Positions 1 to 9,929 of a stretch of 64,000 nt of DNA are shown here, in pieces. A program made the translations under genes and the position numbers. The notes below the pieces were generated by a model. That model was not told the DNA's origin, searched no databases, and was given only the letters and a program-made list of their open reading frames with translations. This stretch comes from Calocera cornea HHB12733. Its lineage: Eukaryota > Basidiomycota > Dacrymycetes > Dacrymycetales > Dacrymycetaceae. How positions within the stretch are numbered: the stretch's first letter is position 1; each line of letters opens with the position of its first letter. Location: contig KV424049.1 of assembly GCA_001632435.1 (NCBI GenBank), positions 1 to 64,000 of the forward strand, written 5' to 3'.

Positions 1-608
1 AGGGTGATCTCATGGTAATTAAACGGAGGAATGGCCTGCACAGCCAATGAAACCCTATTCATCAGTCCTCCACGTGAAGAGTCTCTGGCGGTGTATGGAT
101 CCGCCTTGCGCGCGAACTGGTAAACAAAGGGCCCGATGCGGTGCCTTTGTCGCCTCGTCCAAGAACGGTAATCGGAGCAATGACTTCCAAGATATCAACC
201 TTGCTCGTCACTTTTATTCGCTCCTGATTGCCAAAAGGACGAAGTGGAAGGGCTAGGTACTATTGCATGTCGTTATCGTGATAGACCAGTAGCTACTCAA
301 TGTCCAATACAAGCTACAACGCTACAGATGGGGAGGATGTGTGTATGATCCTGTTGGATGATCTACTGGGAAAGGAAAGTGCGGTGGGTCGAAACTCGTG
401 AGCTGGCAAGGCACCCGGGCGCTTGCACAGTGCGTCGCATATGACTGAATAGTGGGCGCGACGACTTCAGTCCGATGTGGAGATAAGAGAAAAGGGGTAT
501 CAGCGAGGCAAACTCGCGGATGAAGGGAAAACGTTTAGTGCAAAGTGTGTAAGCTAAAGTGAGAAGAAGGGGCAGAAATGCAGAGTGTGAAAAGTCCAGT
601 GTTCACGG
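1..608. other. Left-edge intergenic stretch, no gene seen
   Basis: Only short open frames (up to about 70 codons) without recognisable motifs or splice-linked continuation. The right part is the 3' flank of the minus-strand GH26-like gene that stops at 609. Confidence 0.5.
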
Positions 609-2086
609 TCACAGAATGAGAGAGGCGCCGAGCGCGAAGCCGGACGCAACCACAGCCACGCCGGTAGTCCAGCCCAGCAGTGTGGATGTGAGAGCGTCGG
701 AGGAGAACAGGGAGATGGAGGTGGGTGTGCTCGCACGGTAAGGTGTTGCTCGATGAACGGTTTCTTGCGGCATCGGAACTTGATCGGGAGACCCAGATCC
801 AGATTTTGGCATGGGCAGGTAATTCGCCCAGACGTATCGCTGAGCGACGTTCTCGAGATCCTGTGTGAAGCCACCGAGCACCGCCGAATTATTCGTCAGG
901 CGGAAATCACGGAGCGTCGGGATGTCGTTATCCGTTTCGACCTTCTCCCACTCGAAAAGCATGATCATCTTCAGGCGAGGGAACTTCTCCAGGAAGGTGA
1001 GATTCGTGATACCGTCCTCCCACCACGCAGATTCGAGCTGCTCTTGGTTAGGCGAAACGAAGCCATCGTATGTCGGGATCTGGGTTTGATTGACGTGCCA
1101 AGCTGCGCCGGATTCGGAGATCATGCACGGCTTCTTCGAGCAGTACGTGTCGTAGAACTCCGTGTACTGCACCCCACCATCGTCGCCGGTGTCCTGCAGC
1201 CAACCGGTCATGGCAGTTGCCATGTAGCCAGGTTGCTGAATGACGTTGTACGAGTTGGGGTAGATACCCTTGTAGTAGTAGGACACTCCGGTCCAATCGA
1301 CGTACTCATCGCCCGGGTAATACGGCGCGTACGCGTCGTCATTGCTATCGTAGATGCCATCGCCGTTCGTGTCAAGTGCTGCACGATCCGTTGCGTTCGA
1401 AATCTGGTCGGGCGTGATGCCATACGGGTAGCCAGAGGCAGCGTTGGGCGACCATACGATAGCGCAACTGGGGCACGACGCCTTGATTGACTCGTACATG
1501 ATCTTCCATGTAGCCTTGAATAGGGTTGGTTGCGTTCCCCAAATGTCCCAGTTACCGTTCATTTCCGGAGCGAAACGCAGGAAGACAGCATGACCGGCTG
1601 TGATGTAGCTTTGCAACTGTACGCCGAGGCCCGCATACTGAACGAAGATGAGCAACGAAACAAGTATAGATAAACCAACAACGTACATCCTGAGCTGAAA
1701 TAGCAGTCAGACCGTCCTCGGGATACACGGTCACGTAAACACCAGCATCAGTGTTCGTCTCGAAGACCTTCGTCGCGTTGATAATGCCTCCAGTGCCGGT
1801 AACATCATCGTAAGGGTCTGCCGGGAGGTTTTGGGATGCCTGCGAACGTATGTGAGCAAAGATGTCATATTGAGAACTGTTCCTGCCAGCTCACTTGGAA
1901 CCACGACGCGTTACGCCCTATACGGCTGTTGAAGGCCAACGGAGAGTCTCCAGAAGACACGCCCGTATCTATCCACGCCCCGAGATAAAGCTGCCCATCT
2001 GGTGGCTCATTTAATGCCAGGCTAGTCGTAGCGTTTTGGGCGGCGGCAACGGAAAGGAGTGATAACAGGAGGGCTGCTGCAATCAT
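609..2086 (-). CDS. Secreted GH26-like glycoside hydrolase (putative beta-mannanase fold), probably GPI-anchored
   Basis: Three exons on the minus strand: 2086-1895, 1839-1687, 1637-609, giving 457 residues; both introns (55 and 49 nt) start GTGAGC/GTACGT and end CAG. The start is the ATG that opens a clean signal peptide (MIAAALLLSLLSVAAAQ). The mature part has the clan-A barrel features of GH26-related enzymes: RFAPEMNGNW with candidate acid/base Glu140, and MISESGAAW with candidate nucleophile Glu290. A second Trp/Glu-rich strand, MLFEWEK, follows. The C-terminus is Ser/Thr/Pro-rich and ends in about 20 hydrophobic residues (LLGWTTGVAVVASGFALGAS), as in a GPI-attachment signal. Family knowledge: GH26 members cut beta-1,4-mannan or related glucans. 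The exact substrate here is inference; fungal GH26-like proteins are often uncharacterised. It is divergent from the GT2 fusion gene next door. Confidence 0.8.
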
Positions 2087-2678
2087 GGTGGGCGAGAGAG
2101 GGGATGGGATGGGAGACGGCGGCGAGGACGAGAGAGCGAAAGGGGGGAACAAGCCGGGCGAGATTGTGGGAAAGGAAGGATTGAGAAGCCAAAATGAGAG
2201 TGCATGTCGAAGTCTCCGGAATCGGCACGTAGACAGATTGGAGTGACGACGCGGAGGCAATGAGGGTCGATTACCCACGGGCGCGATGGGCCGCCGACGG
2301 GAGAATTTGAATACAGATGGGTCTCGGATGCAGATTTATGTAAGGCTGAGGTGAGCACTTACGGGGCTTATGGTAAGAGGGGGAATAAGCAAGAGGACCC
2401 GCCGGCCCAGAAAACGGTAACCGCATAACACGCCCATACGCACCGCGCTAGAGCCTGGTTTGGCTCCGACGGGGTCTGTCTCTTGCGCCGGCCCCTCTCT
2501 TTGCCTTCCATCCTCTCTTTCTCTCATCACCTCCCTTCCATTCATAACAGCCCGCCCCATCCGTCACCGTCCCTCCCTCCCCCTCCCCTCCTCGTCCTCG
2601 ACGTCCTCGCCCCGTATCCTCCCTGTCAAACGCGTCTAGTATCGCCTTACCTAGGTTGCGTCTTGCCAGCGAGCGGTC
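2087..2678. promoter_or_regulatory. Shared divergent promoter region of the GH26-like and acyltransferase-GT2 genes
   Basis: 592 bp between two ATGs pointing outward. The right third carries a long pyrimidine-rich run on the plus strand (about 2465-2620), a usual feature just upstream of fungal start sites. No TATA box is evident. No gene seen inside. Confidence 0.45.
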
Positions 2679-5600
2679 ATGGCCTACAACCCCGTGCCGG
2701 TGGAGACAAACTCCCCGAACCCCATGCTAGGCGGACGCGAGTCGGCCTACAGCACGGGTGAGAATGATGTGGTCGATGCGTACTACTCCCAAGCGCCCTT
2801 CGACCACGACCTCCAGGACGCCCCTCCCTCCCCGTCCCTCATCCACTCGGGGCGTTCCTCCACCCTCGTCGCGCCCTCCTTCGGACGAAGCCCCGCGCGT
2901 TCCGCCGAGTCCGCAAACCCCTCCTCGTCATCACCGCCTTCATCGGACGAAGGTCTCCCGTCGTCCGTAGCACCCGCCTACGCGCCACAGCAGTATCCAG
3001 TGTATGGCCAGCCCATGCATCACCGTTATTCGACTGCATCAACCTCCGCGTCGGCGATGTATGAGGCTATCCACCCGCTGTCGCCGGGAACGCCCCTCAA
3101 CTCCTCCTCGACCGATCTCATCTCGCAGAAGCCGTACTACGGTCAGACACAGTCTTCCTTACTCAAGGGCGGCTCCCCCATCACTCCCACGTCTGCGCCG
3201 TCCTCAGCTGTGCTGCCAAGTCTGCCCGCGCTGGAGAGCGGGATGGGTATGAACCCGGACGGTGCGCGCTACGAGCGTACCGGTAGGGCTTACATCCCTC
3301 CCGTCGAGCACGCGACGCTTCCCGAGGCTCCGGACGCGGACTCGCTCACGCGACTGCCGTGGATCGATGGTCTGCGTGGTGCGGCGGCTGTCGTGATGTT
3401 CACCCAAGCGTGAGTCTCAACGCGTCAAATAACGCGTGCATCGCCACTGACACCATTGCTTTCTCAATTAGTTTCGCTGATCTGACCTGGACACAATCAC
3501 ACCCGGGCACCCTGCCTCTGACGACAACAGAGGGGGTTGTCCGCAACGGTCAGCTTGCTATCTCGCTCTGGTTCGTGTTGTCTGGTCGCAGTCTGGTGAA
3601 CAACTTCTACCGCTGGGCGTTCCTCGGACGCAAGATCTTGACGGAGTCCGCTCCGAAGAAGCAGGGTGAGAGTGAGTTGAGGTGGGGCTCTCTGGCCGTC
3701 AGCGTGTTCAGGCGCCCGATCCGTCTGGCGTACGCTGGTGCCATCGTCGGTCTTACTCAATGGCTGCTTTGTGGTACGTTTCGTAAGCTATAGTCTGGAG
3801 AGCCGTCACTTAAGCTTCATCCAGCCCAGGGTTTCACGGATGATGCCGAGACGGCTTCCGTCAAGCTCCTCGCGCCGTCGGATCTTTGGGTACCGTCCTG
3901 GTGTGAAATTGGTGACTTCGCCGGATTCCTCAAGCTCGTTTTGGATATGTTTACCAATCCCGACCATGGTACTATGTGGTTCCAGGGCGCTCAGCTCTGG
4001 ACCATCTACGATCTGTTCTGGGGTTCCATGTTGACGTACATCGTCGCATCGGCCGTCGCTCCCCTGCCCCTGCGCAGTCGTTATCTCGTTTACGCCATTC
4101 TCCTGCCGAGCCTGTGGTTCATCACCAGCAACAACTTCGTAAGCAATAGAACCACGTATATATGCGTCTTGTCTAACCCTCTTGTCAGCTTTTCATCGCT
4201 GGTCTTGTCATGTGCGACATGTACAACACTGGCCTGGTGCGGTGGATCAACGACAATTGGAAGCTGACCATGGCCATCGAGTTGAGTGTCATGGCGCTCG
4301 CCACCGCTCTGATCGTCGGTGTCGACAACGTTGCTGCCCCCATCAATAACGCGATTGGCAACATTACAGTTGCTGCCGGTCTCTTCGGCTATGATGCCCA
4401 AACTCTTTGGCCCCAGACTATGGTCATGAGCAACTGGATCATCGCCATTGCGACCGTGCTCTGGATGGAGGTTTCCCACACCATGCAGTGGTTCGTTGGC
4501 TGGGGTATCTTCGTCTGGATGGGCAAGATCTCGTTCGGCTTCATTTTCCTGCAGTACATCGTCCTGTACTCCATCATGCCACCCATCATCCTCTCACTCA
4601 ATGACGGGCGGTCGTACTGGAATGTTGTTGCACCGAGTAAGTACTACTCCGCACTATCGGGGATTGTGTGGCTAACATATTGTTGCAGCTTATTTGATCT
4701 GCTTCGTGATCAACGCTGCCCTTAGTTGGGTATTCTACCAGATCGTGGATCGCTTCGCTCTCCGCATGACCAAGGCGATGTGGAACGGCTTGTTCGTCAC
4801 CCACCCAACATCCTTCTTCACCATGCCCTACAAGTTTGTCACTTTCCTCGCCCACTTTGTCTTCACCCTGCCAGTCCGCCTGGCACAGTGGGTCGGGCGC
4901 AAGGTTGTTGGATGGTACAAGGGAACGACTGGCGGCCTCTGGACACTGTTGCACTGGAAGCACGTTGGCGGTCTCAAGCGTACCCCTCCCGGCGTTCACA
5001 TGCCAGATGATCCTGCCATCCGCGGTCAGTTGTACTCGACGCGCTGGACCGCCGACCTCCGCGATGACCGGGAAGCCATGCGCACGTACCGCCTCCTCCA
5101 GTTCAACCAATGGTCGTGGCTTATCCACCTGTGGCTCATTCCCGGCCTCACTGCCTTGTGGATCTACTATCACCCTACCGGTGGCTTCACATGGGACGGT
5201 TTCACGTTCTCTTCCCTGTGGCGCTTCATTTGGGCGCTCTCAGTGCCCAATTGCTTGTGTGCCTACATCGGCTTCTGCACGCCCGACTGGAGCCCGAGCA
5301 AGCGTACGATGGACAAGCGCCCGGTCATTCGCGAAGCGATTCGCAACTTCTACATCGTGCTTGTCACCAAGGGTTCGAATGAGACCGCCGTGCGCCGTGG
5401 CTTCGACACCCTCGTCAAGCTGGAGAAACTCCATCCGTCCGTCAAGGTCTACGTCCTAACCGATGAGCCATATGCGTACCCCGATATCAGCAACATTGTC
5501 TGCCCGAAGGCCTACAAATCACCCCAGGGTCTGGCCAAGCACAAGGCCCGTGCTCTCGACTACTTCCGTGCATCTATGGGCCTCACCGAGTTCGACTGGA

Positions 5601-6418
5601 CCTTGCACATGGACGAGGAGTCTGTCACTGATGCCGAGTCCCTCCGCCGTATGTTTGACTTCATCCGCTACTCCCCGCACTCCATCGGCCAGGGTATCAT
5701 TCTGTACAACGGTCACGGCTACTTCAACAAGGGCGAAAGCTGGAAGACCGTGATTCAGGGCTGGTTCTTCTCAGTCGCTGACTGCCTTCGTGTCGGTGAC
5801 GATCTGGCTCGCTTCCACTTCCAAAATACGGCCATACACGCACCAGTATTCGGTGTTCACGGCTCGTTCCTGCTGCTCAACGGAATCGTCGAACAAGAAG
5901 TCACGTGGGACTGCGGCTCCCTTGCGGAAGATTTCGAATTCTCCCACTTCGCTTGGCGGAAAGGCTTCACCTGCGGTAGGATTAACGGTATCGTTCGTGA
6001 GCAATCGCCAACGACGCTTCGCGACTTCCTCAAGCAGCGTCGTCGATGGTTCGTCGGTATTCGTGAGATCAAGGGTGTCTACGGTCTTCCCAAGCTGGCC
6101 ATTAACCTTTGGATTGTTGGTGTGCTGACGCTGGCTGTTACGCTCATCAACATCCCCTTCTCCTTCTGGGTCGACACCAGTGTTACGCCGTTCTGGATTG
6201 CACTCTGCGCCGACTTCTGCTTCGTGACGTTCATCATCCTCTACCTCATGGGATTCGTTTTCCAAGAGATCGACGCCGCTACCCCGTGGTACTATTCAAT
6301 CATGCACTTGTTCGGCATGATCATGCAGCCCATCGCGTCCATGGCTGAGGGCCTTGCCGCTATCTGGGCCCTGTCTTCACCCAAAACCATCACCTTCGAG
6401 GTTATCGTCAAGAAATAG
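2679..6418 (+). CDS. Fusion membrane protein: acyltransferase-3-like domain plus GT2 (Egghead-like) glycosyltransferase
   Basis: Five exons: 2679-3409, 3472-3773, 3825-4138, 4189-4636, 4689-6418; all phases agree and give 1174 residues. Residues 1-220 are a disordered Ser/Pro-rich cytosolic tail. From about 225 an acyltransferase-3 pattern begins (LPWIDGLRGAAAVVMF, then LAISLWFVLSGRSLVNNF) followed by about ten hydrophobic segments. After a basic linker (about 600-700) there are two more membrane spans and a GT2 catalytic region: LVTKGSNE, HMDEES (metal/sugar-binding acids), EDFEFSHF and the acceptor-site motif QRRRW, then several C-terminal spans. GT2 proteins of the Egghead/BRE-3 type are processive or beta-mannosyl/glucosyl transferases; acyltransferase-3 proteins O-acylate surface glycans. 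The His normally following the RG motif is not at the expected place (Gln/Ala there), so the acyl domain may be altered. Domain identity is confident; product is unknown. Confidence 0.85.
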
Positions 6419-7019
6419 AGTGTCCTGGCTTTCTCCTCTCCTAGAAACGCCCTCTGGGAGGACCGCTTTACGTCGTCGCATTATCCGATTAATCTGTCGC
6501 ACCGTCACGAAACGCATATCCAACCCGCACGCTCTGCCGTGCTTCCCTTCTTTTCTGCAATTGACCCTCTAGCCCTGTTTCTCATACAACATCTTCCTCT
6601 GTCGTGTGATTACCTGCGAACTGTTTCCTCTTTCTTTCCTATTCAATCCCCAAGACGTTGCTATTTCTCCCACTCTTTGTTCTTGTCTAGGCGGACTTGA
6701 CCAATGACGGACTCCTTATAGCTGAGCATTTTCTAGTTATTCCTGCGTATTCCTCCTTCAGTCCTTGCATTATCAGCTGTCCTTCTGTATACCTCGGCAA
6801 TACAAGCTGCCTACACTCCTTTGACAAACAAACTATCGATAGCCGTTGCTTACAATTCCAGAAGCGCGCCGGTAGTGCTAGGTGTCAAGTGCAATATGAT
6901 TAAGTGTACCTATCTTTGCAGATTCCATGGAAATACAACAGCGGCTGAATTGAAGCTAGAGTAACGATACATGCGTGAAGAGCCCGTCAACCTGAATAAG
7001 AATAAACCACTGAAAGCTA
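6419..7019. other. Convergent intergenic region, no gene
   Basis: AT-richer 600 bp between two 3' ends. T-rich 3'-UTR-like sequence follows the GT2 stop. No long frame with motifs. Confidence 0.5.
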
Positions 7020-8104
7020 TTAATCATCTTCCCACTCTTCCACATCTTGTTCGAAACCATTCGGATCCACCTCATTCTCATCCTGCGGCAAGACGACCTC
7101 CTGCCCGAGTGCTCTCGCCCCTTCCGCCAGCAACGCCTGGAGTGTATGGTCCATCCTCGATATCTGCACACGGTTGAGTCCTCTTCGGTTGCAACCCCCC
7201 CCCCCCTCTAAAAAGACCACTCACATGCACATCCAGCTCCGAGTCCACACTCCCTGCAACCATCTCCCCTCCTTCTGCAGCACGATGGGCAAAAGTGATC
7301 GCCCGCGGGCTCCCCGCCGGCCTGAACGGGTTAAACGACGCGCTCGGGGTCAACGTCCTTTGCTTCCCGCCCACGCGCCGCCCGCGTCCAGCCCCGGCAG
7401 GGTGGTCAAGCTGCAGCCTCGGGCGGCGGCGGCGCGGCTCGGAGGAGAGGGAGGGCGGGCGGCGCTTGCCCGTGCCCGTGCCTGCGTGCGCGTCGTACCC
7501 GCCATGCGGGTGCGGGTGCGGATGTGGGTAGTCGAGGTCGTCATACGGCGGCGGCTCGCCCACCGCGGAGCGCGTTTCTTGCGAGTCGCTCCGAGTGTGC
7601 GTGCCCCCCTCTGCCTCAGCATTGAGAGGCGTGGACGGAGCACCACCAGCGCGGCGCAGCGCATAGCTGAGCATGTCCACCACTGCGCTCCCCACAGTCC
7701 TCCTCCTCTTCGCCGCAGGCATATCTACAGCAGCTCCCGTCAGCCCACTGCCGCACATATAGCATACAACGACCAAAAGGCAACGCACCCGGATCCTCCC
7801 CCTCTTCCTCCCTCGCACGCGTCTGCCCGAGCTCGGACGCCTGTAGGTACCCCGAGGCCGCATCCCCGCTGAGCTGGACGACGGCCTCGGGCATACGGGG
7901 CGGGGCGGGCATCCACCCTCTTTTGCCGCCTGTGCCGCGCAGCGATGGCGCGGACGCTCCGGCATGTATCGAACGTGCTGACCCTGCTAGCGCTGGTATC
8001 GGAGGGTGGGGTGGTGCCGGTACCGGTGCCGGTGGTGTTGGTGCGTCTGCAGCGCGCGCCCAAGGGTTGAGCGAGGGCAGCGAGAAAGTGAATTGGAACG
8101 GCAT
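7020..8104 (-). CDS. Unrecognised low-complexity, probably nuclear protein
   Basis: Three exons: 8104-7789, 7724-7225, 7163-7020, with GTGCGT/GTGAGT donors and CAG/TAG acceptors; 319 residues. The start MPFQFTFSLPSLNPWA is chosen as the first ATG of the open exon. I do not recognise a family. Visible features: Pro/Ala-rich N-terminal third, a basic PAAKRRR patch near residue 108 that could be a nuclear localisation signal, a His-Pro repeat (HPHPHPHPH) around 165, Arg-rich stretch, and a short conserved-looking acidic C-terminus (MDHTLQALLAEG then EEWEDD). Intron 2 contains a run of 12 C on the plus strand (7195-7206). It could be a lineage-specific regulator; no function is claimed. Confidence 0.65.
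7195..7206. repeat. 12-nt homopolymer C run in an intron
   Basis: Uninterrupted C run (G run on the transcribed strand's complement) just inside intron 2 of the minus-strand unknown gene; likely length-variable. Confidence 0.8.
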
Positions 8105-8640
8105 CCCGCTCGCTCCCTTTCTTCCTTCACCACTGCCTTCCAGCAAAGCAACGCAGCGCAGTCCAAATACCAATCCCGTGCCCAGAAAACGCTCTCTGAG
8201 TCAGACCTGTCGGTACAGCAGGTCAACGCGTACCGGGCGCGTCGAGGGGAGGGGAGGGCGTGGTCGCCCGAACAGGAAGGAAGGCACGGGGTTCAGGGTT
8301 GGAGGCGCGTTGGGGCGCACGCGGGGTTTTCCGCGGAATGTTGGGAGGAACTTCAGGCAGGGTTTCGGAAGCTCATTGCCATTCGTCTCAGCACATTTTG
8401 TTGGGCTGGCCACAGCTATTTATTCTTACATAGAAGGCCTGGCTTGGTCGGAAGGAGGATGCGCGCAGTCTAGAGTGGTATAGATTCAAAGCAGCTGCGA
8501 GACAGCTCGCAGCTATTTCCTATCCTAAGCATTTCGGGACAGCGCCGTTTGCCCCCTTTCCCCGTTCCCCGTTCCTCCATCCTCCTTCGCACACCAGCTC
8601 CGGCCCGCCCGCCCGCCCGCCCGCCTACAGCGAGCAAAGC
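8105..8640. other. Intergenic region between two minus-strand genes
   Basis: 536 bp holding the 5' flank of the unknown gene and the 3' flank of RIB3. It includes a short (GCCC)n tract at about 8606-8625. No gene seen. Confidence 0.45.
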
Positions 8641-9475
8641 TCATACCCCCGCGTCCCCATGCTCCCGCCGCCAGCGCGCGATCATTTCCACGCTGATCAT
8701 ATTGAGTCCCCAGCGGTCCGCAAACGCCCGGCAGTCGTCCCTGCGCGCCATGGAGCCCTGGGGGTCGTCGTTCACGAGCTCGCAGAGGAGGCCTGCCGGG
8801 GGCTGGCTAGTCAGGTAACAGAGGTCTGCATAATGGGGTTAGTAGCTGAGGAGGGGAGGGGAGGGGAGGGGAGGACGGACCAAGGGCAGACTCGGTATGC
8901 CCCTTGCGCGTGAGGACGCCTCCCTCGCGCGCGCGGAGGGGCACCATGTGACCCGGGCGGTTGAAGTCCTCAGCCGTGCCGCCTTGAGCCATCATCCGCG
9001 CTGTGAGCGCGCGGTCGTGTGCCGATATGCCCGTGGAGGTCCCTTTGCCACCTGTCAGATGCGAGAAATGTTAGGTCAAGGAAAGGAGCGCACCGTGCTT
9101 GTAGTCGGCCGTGATCGTGTATGCGGTCTTATGCCTCTCCTCGTTAAGCGGTACCATGAGGGGCAGGGCGAGCTCATCGAGCCTCTCGCCCGGGAGGGAG
9201 ATGCAGATGTACCCGCTCGAGTGCTTGATAAACCACGCCATCTGCTCCGTCGTGATGTGCGCAGCGGGGACGATGAGGTCGCCCTCGTTCTCCCGCGACT
9301 CGTCGTCCATCACTACGAGGAACTCGCCCCGCGCGAAGGCGGCCAGAGCGTCGGGCATGGGGTCGAAGATCGGCTTGGTGGCCGCGCCGTTGGTGGCCGC
9401 GGCAGGGGCGGCCATGCTCTTCAGCTCGGAGGGGGCGGCGCGGGCGGGGAAAGGGTCGGTGGCGACGGGGGACAT
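8641..9475 (-). CDS. RIB3: 3,4-dihydroxy-2-butanone 4-phosphate synthase (riboflavin synthesis)
   Basis: Three exons: 9475-9094, 9051-8881, 8825-8641; 245 residues, slightly longer than yeast Rib3 because of an Ala/Pro-rich N-terminus. The enzyme converts ribulose 5-phosphate to formate and the four-carbon unit used for the xylene ring of riboflavin; no cofactor other than Mg2+. Diagnostic motifs are present in order: [11 protein letters not shown] (acidic metal/substrate loop), [30 protein letters not shown] and [11 protein letters not shown], then LLCELVNDD near the C-terminus. The second intron holds a (GGGGA)4 run on the plus strand. Head to head with the purine gene ATIC across 454 bp. 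Confidence 0.95.
8851..8874 (+). repeat. (GGGGA)n tract, potential G-quadruplex in RIB3 intron 2
   Basis: Four runs of four G separated by single A on the plus strand, i.e. on the template strand of RIB3 and within its 55-nt second intron, between donor and branch site. Confidence 0.8.
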
Positions 9476-9929
9476 GGCACGGTGCGATTGGGGATTAGAC
9501 AGGATGGTAATGGGGAAGTGGTGCTCAACCAGACAGCAGGTCAAGCCCAGGGGGAGTCAGCACCAAGAAGGGCGGCCGATGAAGACAGCTCCAATCAGAC
9601 GTCCGGCTTGGGCGGACAGGTCACCGAGTGCGGTGGCGTGTGGGGCGGGGAGGGCTGAAGCTGACGGTCGTCGCTGTGGTCGTCGTTGTTGACAGACGAG
9701 GCGGGGAGGAGCGGTGCTTAAGTCTTCCTGCCCGTGCGCTTGGGTGTCTTGCAGCAGCCGGCGCTCCGCCTCCATGTCAGCCGCGGGCGTGCGCGGGTCG
9801 GGGCGATCGTCGCTCACCCGCCACGTCATCACGCTTACCCCATCGCTCCTTGTCAGCTTTTCGCGCCTCGCATCCATCCCTTGCACGAGTCAGGGTCCAC
9901 ACCATCCCAGCCGACAACTTTTCCCCACC
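9476..9929. promoter_or_regulatory. Divergent promoter region RIB3 / ATIC
   Basis: 454 bp between outward-facing ATGs of a riboflavin and a purine enzyme. Pyrimidine-rich stretch before the ATIC start (about 9885-9929). No gene seen. Confidence 0.4.

Noticed and set aside
753..1490. 245-codon plus-strand frame over the GH26-like gene
   Set aside because: Antisense shadow; no motifs, and the minus strand codes for signal peptide and catalytic Glu motifs.
4689..6418. GT2 glycosyltransferase as a separate gene
   Set aside because: A canonical intron joins it in frame to the acyltransferase exon, and no promoter-like gap or convincing ATG lies just before 4689.
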